64,000 nucleotides of DNA from Rhodococcus triatomae (GTDB lineage Bacteria; Actinomycetota; Actinomycetes; Mycobacteriales; Mycobacteriaceae). The stretch lies in contig NZ_CP048814.1 of assembly GCF_014217785.1 (NCBI RefSeq), positions 3,534,001-3,598,000 on the forward strand, written 5' to 3'. The position numbers and the translations under genes were made by a program. The first letter of the stretch is position 1; each line of letters opens with the position of its first letter. Shown here one piece after another: positions 57,127 through 64,000 of this stretch. The notes under the pieces were generated by a model. It ran no database searches and was not told the origin of the DNA. It saw nothing but the letters and a program-made list of their open reading frames with translations.

Positions 57127-57162
57127 ATGCCCCGATCCGGCGGATCGGGCAGTATCGATGCT

Positions 57163-58581
57163 GTGCAACCTGTGCCTGATCCCTATCCACAGGCGAGTGG
57201 TGCCGCTGTCGTCCCGCGCGGCGGCGAGCTCGCCGCGCCACGTCTCGAACGCCGGGCCGGTGGCCGGATCGTGGCGGGTGTCGCGGGTGGTGTCGCCGAT
57301 CATCTCGGCGTCGACGTCCTCAAGGTTCGGGTGGCGTTCGCACTGCTGTCCTTCCTCGCCGGTTCCGGGATCGTCGCCTACGGGCTGCTGTGGATCTTCA
57401 CGCCTCAGGGGTCGGACACCGATCAGGTCTCGGGACCGGAGCGACGGCAGGCGATCGGCCTGATCGCCCTCGGGCTGGGCGGCTCGGTGGCGTTGTCGTG
57501 GCTGTTCAGCGGCCGGGCCGGGTCGGTCGTGGGTCCGGTGATCGTGATCGGTATCGGTGCCGCCCTGGTGTGGCGCGAGTTCGACAGCGACGGCCCGCGC
57601 ACCGTCATCGGGCTCCCACAACGGCCCACCGTGCTCACCTGGGCGCGGGTGGTCAGCGGTGCCACGCTGATCGTGCTCGGCCTCGGCGTCGTGGTGCTGG
57701 CCCAGGTGGACATCGAGGCGCTGCGGTCGTCGCTGCTCGCGGTGGTGGTGACCCTGATCGGTGCGGCGCTGCTCACCGTGCCCCTCTGGTTGCGGCTGTG
57801 GCGGGCACTGAACGCCGAGCGGGCGGCCCGAATCCGCACCGACGAGCGCGAGGAGATCGCCTCGCACCTGCACGATTCGGTGCTGCAGACGCTCGCACTG
57901 ATCCAGAAGCAGTCGGACAACCAGCAGGAGGTGGCCCGGCTGGCCCGCGGACAGGAACGCGAGCTGCGGCGCTGGTTGTTCGGGGGCGGCGAAGCCGACC
58001 ATTCGAGCCTGGCGGAGGGGCTGCGCACCATCGCGGGCGAGGTCGAGGACCAGCACGGGGTGACGGTCCGGCCGGTCACGGTGGGGGACGTCCAGCTCGA
58101 CGACGACAAGACGGGCGAAGGTCTGTCCCGGGAACGTTTCACCGCCGTGCTCGGCGCCACCCGCGAGGCGCTGGTGAACGCCGCGAAGCACTCGGGGCAG
58201 ACCGACATCAACCTCTACATGGAGGCGGAAGCCGATCAGGTCGGTATCTTCGTCCGCGACCGCGGGAAGGGGTTCGATCCGGAGGCAGTCGCGACGGACC
58301 GGCAGGGCCTGGCCAAGTCGATCACCGCACGGGTGGAGCGGCGCGGCGGGACCGTGGACGTGCGTTCCTCGGTGGGGAAGGGGACCGAGATCCGGATACA
58401 CATGCCTCGCAACGGGGAACACCACGGTGTCGACGGGCAGGAGCGGGGCGCCGGGCAGGAGCGGACCGGCGAGCAGCAGGTTCAGGTGGCGGCCGAACAG
58501 CCGGAGAGTACTGACCTACAGTATGGGGAATCGCGAATCCACGCCGAAAGCCGACCCCACCCCGAGGAACAGCCGCAGTGA
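57163..58581 (+). CDS. Sensor histidine kinase with N-terminal PspC domain
   Basis: 472 residues from GTG 57163; an ATG at 57127 is possible but directly abuts an operator-like repeat. The PspC domain at about 30-95 (RRAGGRIVAGVAGGVADHLG) contributes the first helices; more membrane helices follow to about residue 205. The HisKA_3 phospho-acceptor is in EEIASHLHDSVLQTLALIQK. The ATPase has an N-box REALVNAAKHS and a G1 box VRDRGKGFD. The Gln/Glu-rich tail is unusual. The response-regulator gene overlaps the stop (GTGA). Confidence 0.9.
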   Translation: MQPVPDPYPQASGAAVVPRGGELAAPRLERRAGGRIVAGVAGGVADHLGVDVLKVRVAFALLSFLAGSGIVAYGLLWIFTPQGSDTDQVSGPERRQAIGLIALGLGGSVALSWLFSGRAGSVVGPVIVIGIGAALVWREFDSDGPRTVIGLPQRPTVLTWARVVSGATLIVLGLGVVVLAQVDIEALRSSLLAVVVTLIGAALLTVPLWLRLWRALNAERAARIRTDEREEIASHLHDSVLQTLALIQKQSDNQQEVARLARGQERELRRWLFGGGEADHSSLAEGLRTIAGEVEDQHGVTVRPVTVGDVQLDDDKTGEGLSRERFTAVLGATREALVNAAKHSGQTDINLYMEAEADQVGIFVRDRGKGFDPEAVATDRQGLAKSITARVERRGGTVDVRSSVGKGTEIRIHMPRNGEHHGVDGQERGAGQERTGEQQVQVAAEQPESTDLQYGESRIHAESRPHPEEQPQ

Positions 58582-59252
58582 CATCTTCCGCCGGATCTCC
58601 GTCGTCCCCACCGCCTTTCCGAGTATTCCTGGTCGACGACCACGCTGTGTTCCGGTCCGGTGTCCGGGCCGAGCTGGGCCGCGAAGCCGATATGGAGGTC
58701 GTCGGTGAGGCGGGCACCGTCGCCGAGGCGGTCGCCGGGATCAACGCCACGCACCCGCACGTCGTCCTCCTCGATGTGCACATGCCGGACGGTGGTGGTG
58801 TGGCGGTGCTCCGCGGGATCGATGCGGGGCCGGTGTGTCTGGCACTCAGCGTCTCGGATGCGGCCGAGGACGTCATCGCCGTGATCCGGGCCGGGGCGCG
58901 CGGATACGTCACGAAGTCGATCTCCGGATCGGAACTGGCCGAGGGGATCCGCCGCGTCGCCGGCGGGGACGCGGTCTTCGGGCCGCGGCTGGCCGGGTTC
59001 GTGCTGGACTCGTTCACGGGACGTTCCGCGGCGCCCGAGCCGCCGTTGGACCCGGAGCTGGATTCGCTGACGCCCCGCGAGCTCGAGGTGCTCCGCCTGC
59101 TCGCCCGCGGGTACACCTACCGGGAGATCGCGGAGGAACTGTTCATCTCCGTGAAGACCGTGGAGACACACGCATCGAACGTGCTGCGCAAGACGCAGCA
59201 GTCCAATCGGAATGCACTCACCCGCTGGGCACACAAGCGCCGGATCGACTGA
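58578..59252 (+). CDS. NarL/FixJ-family response regulator
   Basis: 224 residues from GTG 58578 (4-base overlap with the kinase). The receiver domain has acidic residues in FLVDDHAVFRSG, phospho-acceptor Asp in VVLLDVHMPDGG and Lys in GYVTKSISGSEL. The LuxR-type helix-turn-helix is LTPRELEVLRLLARGYTYRE, then IAEELFISVKTVETHASNVL. It forms a two-component pair with the upstream kinase, analogous to LiaR. It likely acts on the repeats at 57043-57126. Confidence 0.95.
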   Translation: MTSSAGSPSSPPPFRVFLVDDHAVFRSGVRAELGREADMEVVGEAGTVAEAVAGINATHPHVVLLDVHMPDGGGVAVLRGIDAGPVCLALSVSDAAEDVIAVIRAGARGYVTKSISGSELAEGIRRVAGGDAVFGPRLAGFVLDSFTGRSAAPEPPLDPELDSLTPRELEVLRLLARGYTYREIAEELFISVKTVETHASNVLRKTQQSNRNALTRWAHKRRID

Positions 59253-59285
59253 CCGGAGCCTCGGTCTCGATCAGGAGGCCGAGCC

Positions 59286-60488
59286 TCAGGGTTGGTCGAT
59301 GAGGACGAACAGCGCCACCACGGCAGCCAGGACGAGGATCGCGACCATCACTCCCATGGCGACGGGCGCCCACGCGACGAGTTGGTCCCGGAGCGTCGGC
59401 TGCATACCGGGGCGGACCTGTGGCCGTGGGGGCCACTGGATTCGTCCGGCCGGGCGCGGCGTGTTGCGTAACGGGGTGTTGTGTTGCACCGCAGGCAGTC
59501 CGGAGATGGTGGACATCGCCGGCCGACGGCGGGAGTCGGGCACCGGTGTGGAGCGGTGCGCCCAGGCGGGCACCGTGCCTGCGGCGGAATACACGGGAGC
59601 GCCGAGGATCTGGTCGATCTTGCCGGCGGGGCCGACGACGACCCGGGCGAGTTCGTCGCGAGCCTGTGCCATCGTCGGACGGCGCGCCGGGTCCGGTTCG
59701 AGCATGTGCAGGAGGGCGTCGGTCACCGGCCCGGTCTTCGCCGGGGCGTGGATCTCGCCCTTCGCCACCCGGTGCAGCAGCGCGATCGAGTCGCTGTCGA
59801 CGCCGAACGGCGGGCGTCCCTCGATGACCGTGTACAGCGCGGAGCCGAGTGAATAGACGTCGCTGGCCTCGGTGGGGTCCTGACCGCGTGCGACCTCGGG
59901 GGAGAAGTACGCGGGTGTGCCGGTGATGACGCCGGTGTCGTCGTCGGTGGTGTCACCTTTGGCGCGGGCGATACCGAAGTCGCTGATCTTGACGGTACCC
60001 AGTGGGCGGCCCCGATCGGCGACGAGGATGTTCCCGGGTTTGACGTCACGGTGGACGATGCCCGCCTCGTGGGCGGTGGCGAGTGCGTCGGCCACCTGAG
60101 CGCCGATCTGGGCGACCTCGAGTGCGGGGAGGGCCTCGGCGATGTTCATCGCCTGGGCGAGGCTGCGTGACGGGAAGTACTCCATCACGAGCCAGGGCTC
60201 ACCGCCTTCGAGAGCGACGTCGTACATCGCGATCGAGTGTGCGTGAGTGAGTTTCGCGGCGTTGCGGCCCTCGCGCATCGTGCGTTCCCGGGTGGCCTGC
60301 GCCTCTTCGGGGTCCAGGCCGGCGGTGGTGATGACCTGTTTCACGGCGACGTCGCGGTGCAGCAGGGTGTCCCGGGCGAGCCAGACCGCACCCATACCGC
60401 CACCGCCGAGTTTGGAACGCAGCCGGTACCGCCCGCCCATCAGGTATTCGGGCCCGATACCCCTCTCGGCACGCTCCTGCTCGCTCAC
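59286..60488 (-). CDS. Membrane-anchored Ser/Thr protein kinase
   Basis: 400 residues. The Pkn2-type kinase domain occupies about 20-285: glycine loop LGGGGMGAVWLA, ATP Lys in DVAVKQV, catalytic loop HRDVKPGNI, DFG, and the activation segment TGTPAYFSPEVARG. A Pro/Arg-rich juxtamembrane stretch leads to one helix at about 374-397 (WAPVAMGVMVAILVLAAVVA) with almost no extracellular part (LIDQP), so it lacks a sensor domain such as PASTA. It is convergent with the response regulator. Confidence 0.93.
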   Translation of the reverse strand: MSEQERAERGIGPEYLMGGRYRLRSKLGGGGMGAVWLARDTLLHRDVAVKQVITTAGLDPEEAQATRERTMREGRNAAKLTHAHSIAMYDVALEGGEPWLVMEYFPSRSLAQAMNIAEALPALEVAQIGAQVADALATAHEAGIVHRDVKPGNILVADRGRPLGTVKISDFGIARAKGDTTDDDTGVITGTPAYFSPEVARGQDPTEASDVYSLGSALYTVIEGRPPFGVDSDSIALLHRVAKGEIHAPAKTGPVTDALLHMLEPDPARRPTMAQARDELARVVVGPAGKIDQILGAPVYSAAGTVPAWAHRSTPVPDSRRRPAMSTISGLPAVQHNTPLRNTPRPAGRIQWPPRPQVRPGMQPTLRDQLVAWAPVAMGVMVAILVLAAVVALFVLIDQP

Positions 60489-60566
60489 GCGTTCAGGGTA
60501 GAGGATCGCCGGACGGGAGCGTTCGAGGCGGGGCTGACCTGCGGGTACGTGTCGTGGAGATTCATC

Positions 60567-61166
60567 TCACGCTCCGGGGTCCGAGGCCGTGTCCGCGCCG
60601 AGTGCGGCGGACAGCGTGACGGTCAGGTCGTCACCGACGGAATCGGTGGGAGCCCCGGTGGTGCGCAGTGCCGCTGCGGTTCCGTGCATGAGCGCGAAGA
60701 AGCAGTGCGTGAGCCATCGCGGGGACTGGGCGGTGCGGAAGTGGCCGCTCTCGATTCCGGATCGGATGAGTTCTTCGACGTGCCCGAGGATGCGGGCGTG
60801 GTCGGCGTGGACGTGTTCGGTGCCGAGTTCGGTTTCCGCGGCGGCGATGAGGCCGTCGACCTCGGCCATGACCTGCCAGGACGTGTGGATCATCTCGGCG
60901 AGGCGCTCGGGTGGGCTCTGCCCCGGGTCGGAAGCGGAGACGATCCGCTCGGCCTCGGCCAGGTGTAGCCGGAAGACCTCGGCGACAAGGTCTTTCCGTG
61001 ACGCGAAGTGGCCGTAGAGAGTGACCCGGCCGATACCCGCCTGCTCGGCGATCTCGGACATCCCGGCACGTGGATCGAGGCAGAGTTGATCCCGGGCGGC
61101 CACGAGGATCCGCTCCCGGTTGCGCCGTGCGTCGCCGCGCACGGCTCGTGTGCGAGGTGCGGTCAT
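60567..61166 (-). CDS. TetR-family repressor of the adjacent MFS exporter
   Basis: 199 residues. The N-terminal helix-turn-helix AGMSEIAEQAGIGRVTLYGH, then FASRKDLV, is clear. The C-terminal domain (SPRWLTHCFFALMHGTAAAL) would bind the inducer. It is divergent from the MFS gene; a 26-base palindrome lies between the two starts. It very probably represses the exporter and itself. Confidence 0.92.
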   Translation of the reverse strand: MTAPRTRAVRGDARRNRERILVAARDQLCLDPRAGMSEIAEQAGIGRVTLYGHFASRKDLVAEVFRLHLAEAERIVSASDPGQSPPERLAEMIHTSWQVMAEVDGLIAAAETELGTEHVHADHARILGHVEELIRSGIESGHFRTAQSPRWLTHCFFALMHGTAAALRTTGAPTDSVGDDLTVTLSAALGADTASDPGA

Positions 61167-61185
61167 GGGTGAACTTTAACGCTCT

Positions 61186-61211
61186 TGTACGAGATAGTGC
61201 TATCTCGTACA
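61186..61211. promoter_or_regulatory. 26-base palindromic TetR operator
   Basis: TGTACGAGATAG (61186-61197), TG, CTATCTCGTACA (61200-61211); 12-base arms with no mismatch. It lies 20 bases from the tetR start and 43 from the MFS start, overlapping the likely promoters. Confidence 0.85.
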
Positions 61212-61253
61212 TTGTTGTTCAAGTTAATTCTCACCGTCGAAAGTTGCCCGATC

Positions 61254-62525
61254 ATGACCTCTTCCCCCGACGCCCGGGTGTCGCCCGCTCCCCGGATCGG
61301 GGACCCGGACGTCACGAGCCTGTTCCGGCGAACTCTCGTGGTGGTCGCGGTCGCGCAGGCGTTCGGTGGTGCGGGTACCGCGGCCGGAATCACCGTGGGC
61401 GCACTGCTGGCGCAGGACATGCTGGGAACGGACACCTGGGCGGGCATCCCGGTGGCGCTGTTCACCGCGGGGTCTGCGGCGTCGGCGTTCCTCGTCGGCC
61501 GCCTCTCCGGCCGGTACGGCAGGCGGTGGGGGCTCACCGTCGGATTCGTGGCCGGTGGGATCGGTGCTCTCGCCGTGGCCGCGGCCGCCGTGGTCGGCAG
61601 TGTGCCGCTCCTGTTCGCGGCGCTGCTGGTGTACGGAGCGGGGACGGCGACGAACCTCCAGACCCGCTATGCGGGGACCGATCTCGCCCCGCCCGATCGT
61701 CGAGCCCGGGCCGTGAGTGTCGCGCTGGTGGCGACCACGTTGGGTGCCGTTGCCGGGCCGAACCTGGTGGAGGTGACCGGGGCGTTCGCGGTCGGGATCG
61801 GCCTGCCCCGGCTGGCCGGGCCCTTCCTGCTGTCGGCGCTCGCCTACGCGCTCGCCGGGACGACGCTGTTCGTCTGGCTGCGGCCGGATCCGTCACTGGT
61901 GGCGCGCAGGCTCGTCGGGGAGGCCGAGGAATCGTCCTCGGCCGATGACGAGAGCGGTCGTGTCCCGTCGGGGGTGCTGGTCGGGGCATCGGTGATGATC
62001 CTCACCCAGGTGGCGATGGTGGCACTGATGACCATGACCCCGGTGCACATGGCCCACCACGGACACGGTCTCGGTGCGGTGGGAATCGTCATCGCCATCC
62101 ACGTCGCGGCGATGTATCTGCCGTCCCCGCTCACCGGATACCTGGTCGATCGGGTGGGGCGGATGCCGGTCTCGCTGGCGGCGGGCGTCACGCTACTGGG
62201 TGCGGGCGTGCTCGCCGCGGTGGCCCCACCGGATTCGACGGTGCTGCTGGTGGTCTCGCTCGCGCTGTTGGGACTGGGATGGAACTTCGGGCTCGTCGCG
62301 GGCTCGGCCATCGTCGTCGACGCCACGTCTCCGCAGACCCGGGCGCGAACCCAGGGCGCGGTCGACGTGTTCATCGCGCTCGGCGGCGCCACCGGGGGAG
62401 CCCTGTCCGGGGTGGTGATGAGCGGCGCCGGGTTCGGGGTTCTCGCTCTGTCCGGTGGGGTGCTCTCGCTGTTGCTCGTTCCCGTGCTCGTCGTCGACCG
62501 GATGCGACGGTCGGCTCGTGCGTGA
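61254..62525 (+). CDS. Major facilitator superfamily exporter
   Basis: 423 residues from ATG 61254; an earlier TTG at 61185 lies inside the operator and is rejected. Twelve hydrophobic segments. The inter-helix 2-3 loop GRLSGRYGRRWGL is the MFS motif A, and the equivalent GYLVDRVGRMPVSL is in the second half. A multidrug or small-molecule efflux role is likely given the TetR control. The substrate is unknown. Confidence 0.9.
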   Translation: MTSSPDARVSPAPRIGDPDVTSLFRRTLVVVAVAQAFGGAGTAAGITVGALLAQDMLGTDTWAGIPVALFTAGSAASAFLVGRLSGRYGRRWGLTVGFVAGGIGALAVAAAAVVGSVPLLFAALLVYGAGTATNLQTRYAGTDLAPPDRRARAVSVALVATTLGAVAGPNLVEVTGAFAVGIGLPRLAGPFLLSALAYALAGTTLFVWLRPDPSLVARRLVGEAEESSSADDESGRVPSGVLVGASVMILTQVAMVALMTMTPVHMAHHGHGLGAVGIVIAIHVAAMYLPSPLTGYLVDRVGRMPVSLAAGVTLLGAGVLAAVAPPDSTVLLVVSLALLGLGWNFGLVAGSAIVVDATSPQTRARTQGAVDVFIALGGATGGALSGVVMSGAGFGVLALSGGVLSLLLVPVLVVDRMRRSARA

Positions 62526-62546
62526 CGGGCCGGTTCGCTGCGCCGG

Positions 62547-63176
62547 TTACGTGCGGGAGAGGACGGCCACCAGGAAGTCCGAGTCGTCACTGAACGGGCG
62601 GAGATCCCAGGTGGAGAGCAGGAGATCCACGGTGAGGCCCCCGGCTTCGGCATCGGCGAGGAACTGGGGGAACTCGTAGCCGCGACCTGCCCCGAATCCG
62701 ATGACGGCACGGCCGGCCGGAGCGAGATGGCGGGCGAATCTCGCCAGCACCGTCTCCCGGGTGGACGGTGCGAGGAAGGTCATCACGTTGCCCGCACAGA
62801 CGATGACGTCGAAATCGGCGGGGATCGCGCGGGCCGGCAGGTCCAGTGTGGCGAGGTCGCCGACGAGCCAGGTCGGTCCGGGGTGGTCCTCCTCCGCCGC
62901 GGCGATCAGTACCGGATCGCCGTCGACGCCGACCACGGCGTGACCGGCCTCGTGTAGGTGACCACCCAGGCGGCCGGGCCCGCATCCCGCGTCGAGGACG
63001 CGTCCGCCGCGTCCGAGCATCGCATCGACCAGTCGGGCCTCGCCGACGATGTCCTGGCCGGCTGCCGCCATCGTCCGGAAGCGCTCGACGTACCGCGTGG
63101 AGTGAGCCGGGTCGGTGGCCGTGATCTCGTCCCACCGGCTGGGCGTGTGGTTGCCGGGGGTGGGTGTACTCATCAT
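62547..63176 (-). CDS. SAM-dependent methyltransferase (class I)
   Basis: 209 residues from the ATG pair at 63176 (GAGGAGG seven bases upstream). SAM motif I GRVLDAGCGPGRLGGHL, motif II region VGVDGDPVLIAAAEED, and FDVIVCAGNVMTFL. The substrate domain is small, so the target is not predictable. It is convergent with the MFS gene (21-base gap) and divergent from imuA'. Confidence 0.9.
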   Translation of the reverse strand: MMSTPTPGNHTPSRWDEITATDPAHSTRYVERFRTMAAAGQDIVGEARLVDAMLGRGGRVLDAGCGPGRLGGHLHEAGHAVVGVDGDPVLIAAAEEDHPGPTWLVGDLATLDLPARAIPADFDVIVCAGNVMTFLAPSTRETVLARFARHLAPAGRAVIGFGAGRGYEFPQFLADAEAGGLTVDLLLSTWDLRPFSDDSDFLVAVLSRT

Positions 63177-63318
63177 CGGTTCCTCCTCTTTGCGGCATGA
63201 CCGTTGCGGCATGACCGTGGGGCGCCGGGTGCTCGGTTTCCCGCGGTGTCGGCGGCCACTGCCACCGTAGGCGAGGTGACTTGACGGCCTCGGGCGGCAG
63301 CGGGTTTACTGACCCTAG

Positions 63319-63352
63319 TTCGAAAATGTGTTCGAACAGAGCGTGTGTTCGA
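63319..63352. promoter_or_regulatory. LexA (SOS) box region upstream of imuA'
   Basis: TCGAAAATGTGTTCGA (63320-63335) matches the actinobacterial LexA box TCGAAC-N4-GTTCGA at all but one position. An overlapping half-site pair, TCGAAC (63332-63337) and GTTCGA (63347-63352), has a longer gap. It lies about 57-90 bases before imuA', a known SOS gene in mycobacteria. Confidence 0.8.
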
Positions 63353-63408
63353 GCCGCGTCTTCCCCGTGGTGACCGACCGCTGTTGATACCGAGGTCAGG
63401 GGTATGCA

Positions 63409-64000
63409 ATGACGGATGTAGCCGCGTGGAAGCCGGGCACAGCCGAGCCGGAGATGTCGAGACGGGAACGCCTCGAGCAGCTTCGGCGGCAGATTGCCGC
63501 GGTCCCGGCGCGGGGCGAGGCGTCGGTGCGGCGCTGGTCGCCTTCCGGCCACGGTCACCCCGGAGGTCGGGATGCGGCCGAGCCGGCGGATCCACGTCGG
63601 GAAGACCGGGACGTACTGCCGGTTCCCGGAGCGCTGGCGGGACTGTTGCCGAGTCGTGGGCTGGCGCGAGGTTCCGTCGTGGCGCTGTCGGGAGCGACGT
63701 CGCTGTTGCTGGGTCTGGTGGCCTCGGTGACGGCGGCGGGTGGGCACGTGGCCGTGATCGGCCATCCTCGGCTGGGGCTGGCAGCGGCCGTCGAGATGGG
63801 TGCCCGGCTCGAGCGGCTGGCGTTGATCCCGGATCCGGGTGCCGATCCGGTCGAGATCGCGGCCGTGCTGCTCGACGGCATGGACCTGGTGGTTCTCGGT
63901 CTCGCCGGCGCGTCGGTGTCGCCGTCCCGGGCTCGTGCGGTGGTGGCACGGGCTCGGAGCAAGGGAGCGACGCTCCTGGTCACCGACGGTCATTGGGACG
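63409..64000 (+). CDS. imuA': Translesion mutagenesis protein ImuA' (3' end beyond window)
   Basis: The open frame from ATG 63409 runs to the right edge, 197 residues seen. It starts [20 protein letters not shown] and continues with a charged linker and then a RecA/SulA-like fold ([51 protein letters not shown]). The Walker A position reads SGATSL, degenerate, as in ImuA'. It resembles Rv3395c of M. tuberculosis, which acts with ImuB and DnaE2 in damage-induced mutagenesis. An imuB gene should follow outside the window. An SOS box precedes it. Confidence 0.85.
   Translation, partial: MTDVAAWKPGTAEPEMSRRERLEQLRRQIAAVPARGEASVRRWSPSGHGHPGGRDAAEPADPRREDRDVLPVPGALAGLLPSRGLARGSVVALSGATSLLLGLVASVTAAGGHVAVIGHPRLGLAAAVEMGARLERLALIPDPGADPVEIAAVLLDGMDLVVLGLAGASVSPSRARAVVARARSKGATLLVTDGHWD

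Overview
The window is high-GC chromosomal DNA from a mycolate-type actinobacterium (order Mycobacteriales), most likely Rhodococcus or a close relative. The reasons are gene content and order. From the translation/ribosomal block infA-rpmJ-rpsM-rpsK-rpsD-rpoA-rplQ-truA, through an ESX-4 type VII secretion locus, rplM-rpsI-glmM, glmS, nnrD, alr, tsaE-tsaB-rimI-tsaD, groES-groEL1, whiB3, sigD-rsdA, guaB2-guaB3, a ChoD-like oxidoreductase and guaA, to imuA', the order matches, as I recall it, Mycobacterium tuberculosis Rv3462c to Rv3395c read in the opposite direction. GTG and TTG starts, 4-base ATGA/GTGA overlaps and a strong G/C third-position bias fit this.

Layout. 1-3132: the end of a sulfonate/nitrate-type ABC importer (permease and lipoprotein), dtd and a membrane protein. 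3355-8077: ribosomal proteins, RNA polymerase alpha and truA. 8117-11069: an acyl-CoA dehydrogenase with a divergent TetR regulator, an FMN reductase, and the frameshifted remains of a secreted lipase. 11107-24016: a complete ESX-4 cluster (eccE, eccB, mycP, eccD, eccC, an Rv3446c-family protein, esxU, esxT). 24247-26720: rplM, rpsI, glmM. 26823-29388: a tightly coupled three-gene operon of unknown function whose first product looks like a small EspC-type ESX substrate. 29361-32152: a serine-less alpha/beta hydrolase divergent from glmS. 32170-38064: cupredoxin, nnrD, alr and the tRNA t6A genes. 38061-40407: an Hsp70/actin-like membrane protein and a potassium channel. 40466-42641: CIRCE-controlled groES-groEL1. 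42799-48725: whiB3, a MerR gene split by a fresh ISAs1-type insertion, sigD-rsdA and small genes. 48943-55235: GMP synthesis genes with a ChoD-like oxidoreductase. 55245-59252: a PspC/LiaF-like envelope-stress system. 59286-63176: a Ser/Thr kinase, a TetR-MFS efflux pair and a methyltransferase. 63319-64000: SOS-type sites and the start of imuA'.

The most interesting result is regulatory. The esxU-esxT pair and the unknown operon at 26823-29388 are each preceded by the same ECF-type promoter (GGTGGAACC ... GCGCGTCCAA, that is GGAAC-N17-CGTC), and nothing else I checked in the window has it. With the YxxxD motif in the operon's first product, this suggests the unknown operon is co-expressed with, and may use, the ESX-4 system. 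It is the best candidate here for an under-described system. The operon appears to correspond by position to Rv3440c-Rv3439c of M. tuberculosis.

Other notable points are the perfectly delimited IS element whose removal would restore a MerR gene, the GuaB3 paralogue that lacks the IMP dehydrogenase catalytic cysteine, the hydrolase with Gly in place of the nucleophile, the repeat-rich control region of the LiaF-like system, and very long perfect terminator palindromes. No tRNA, rRNA or CRISPR array was recognised. All family assignments are from reading the translations; no database search was run.
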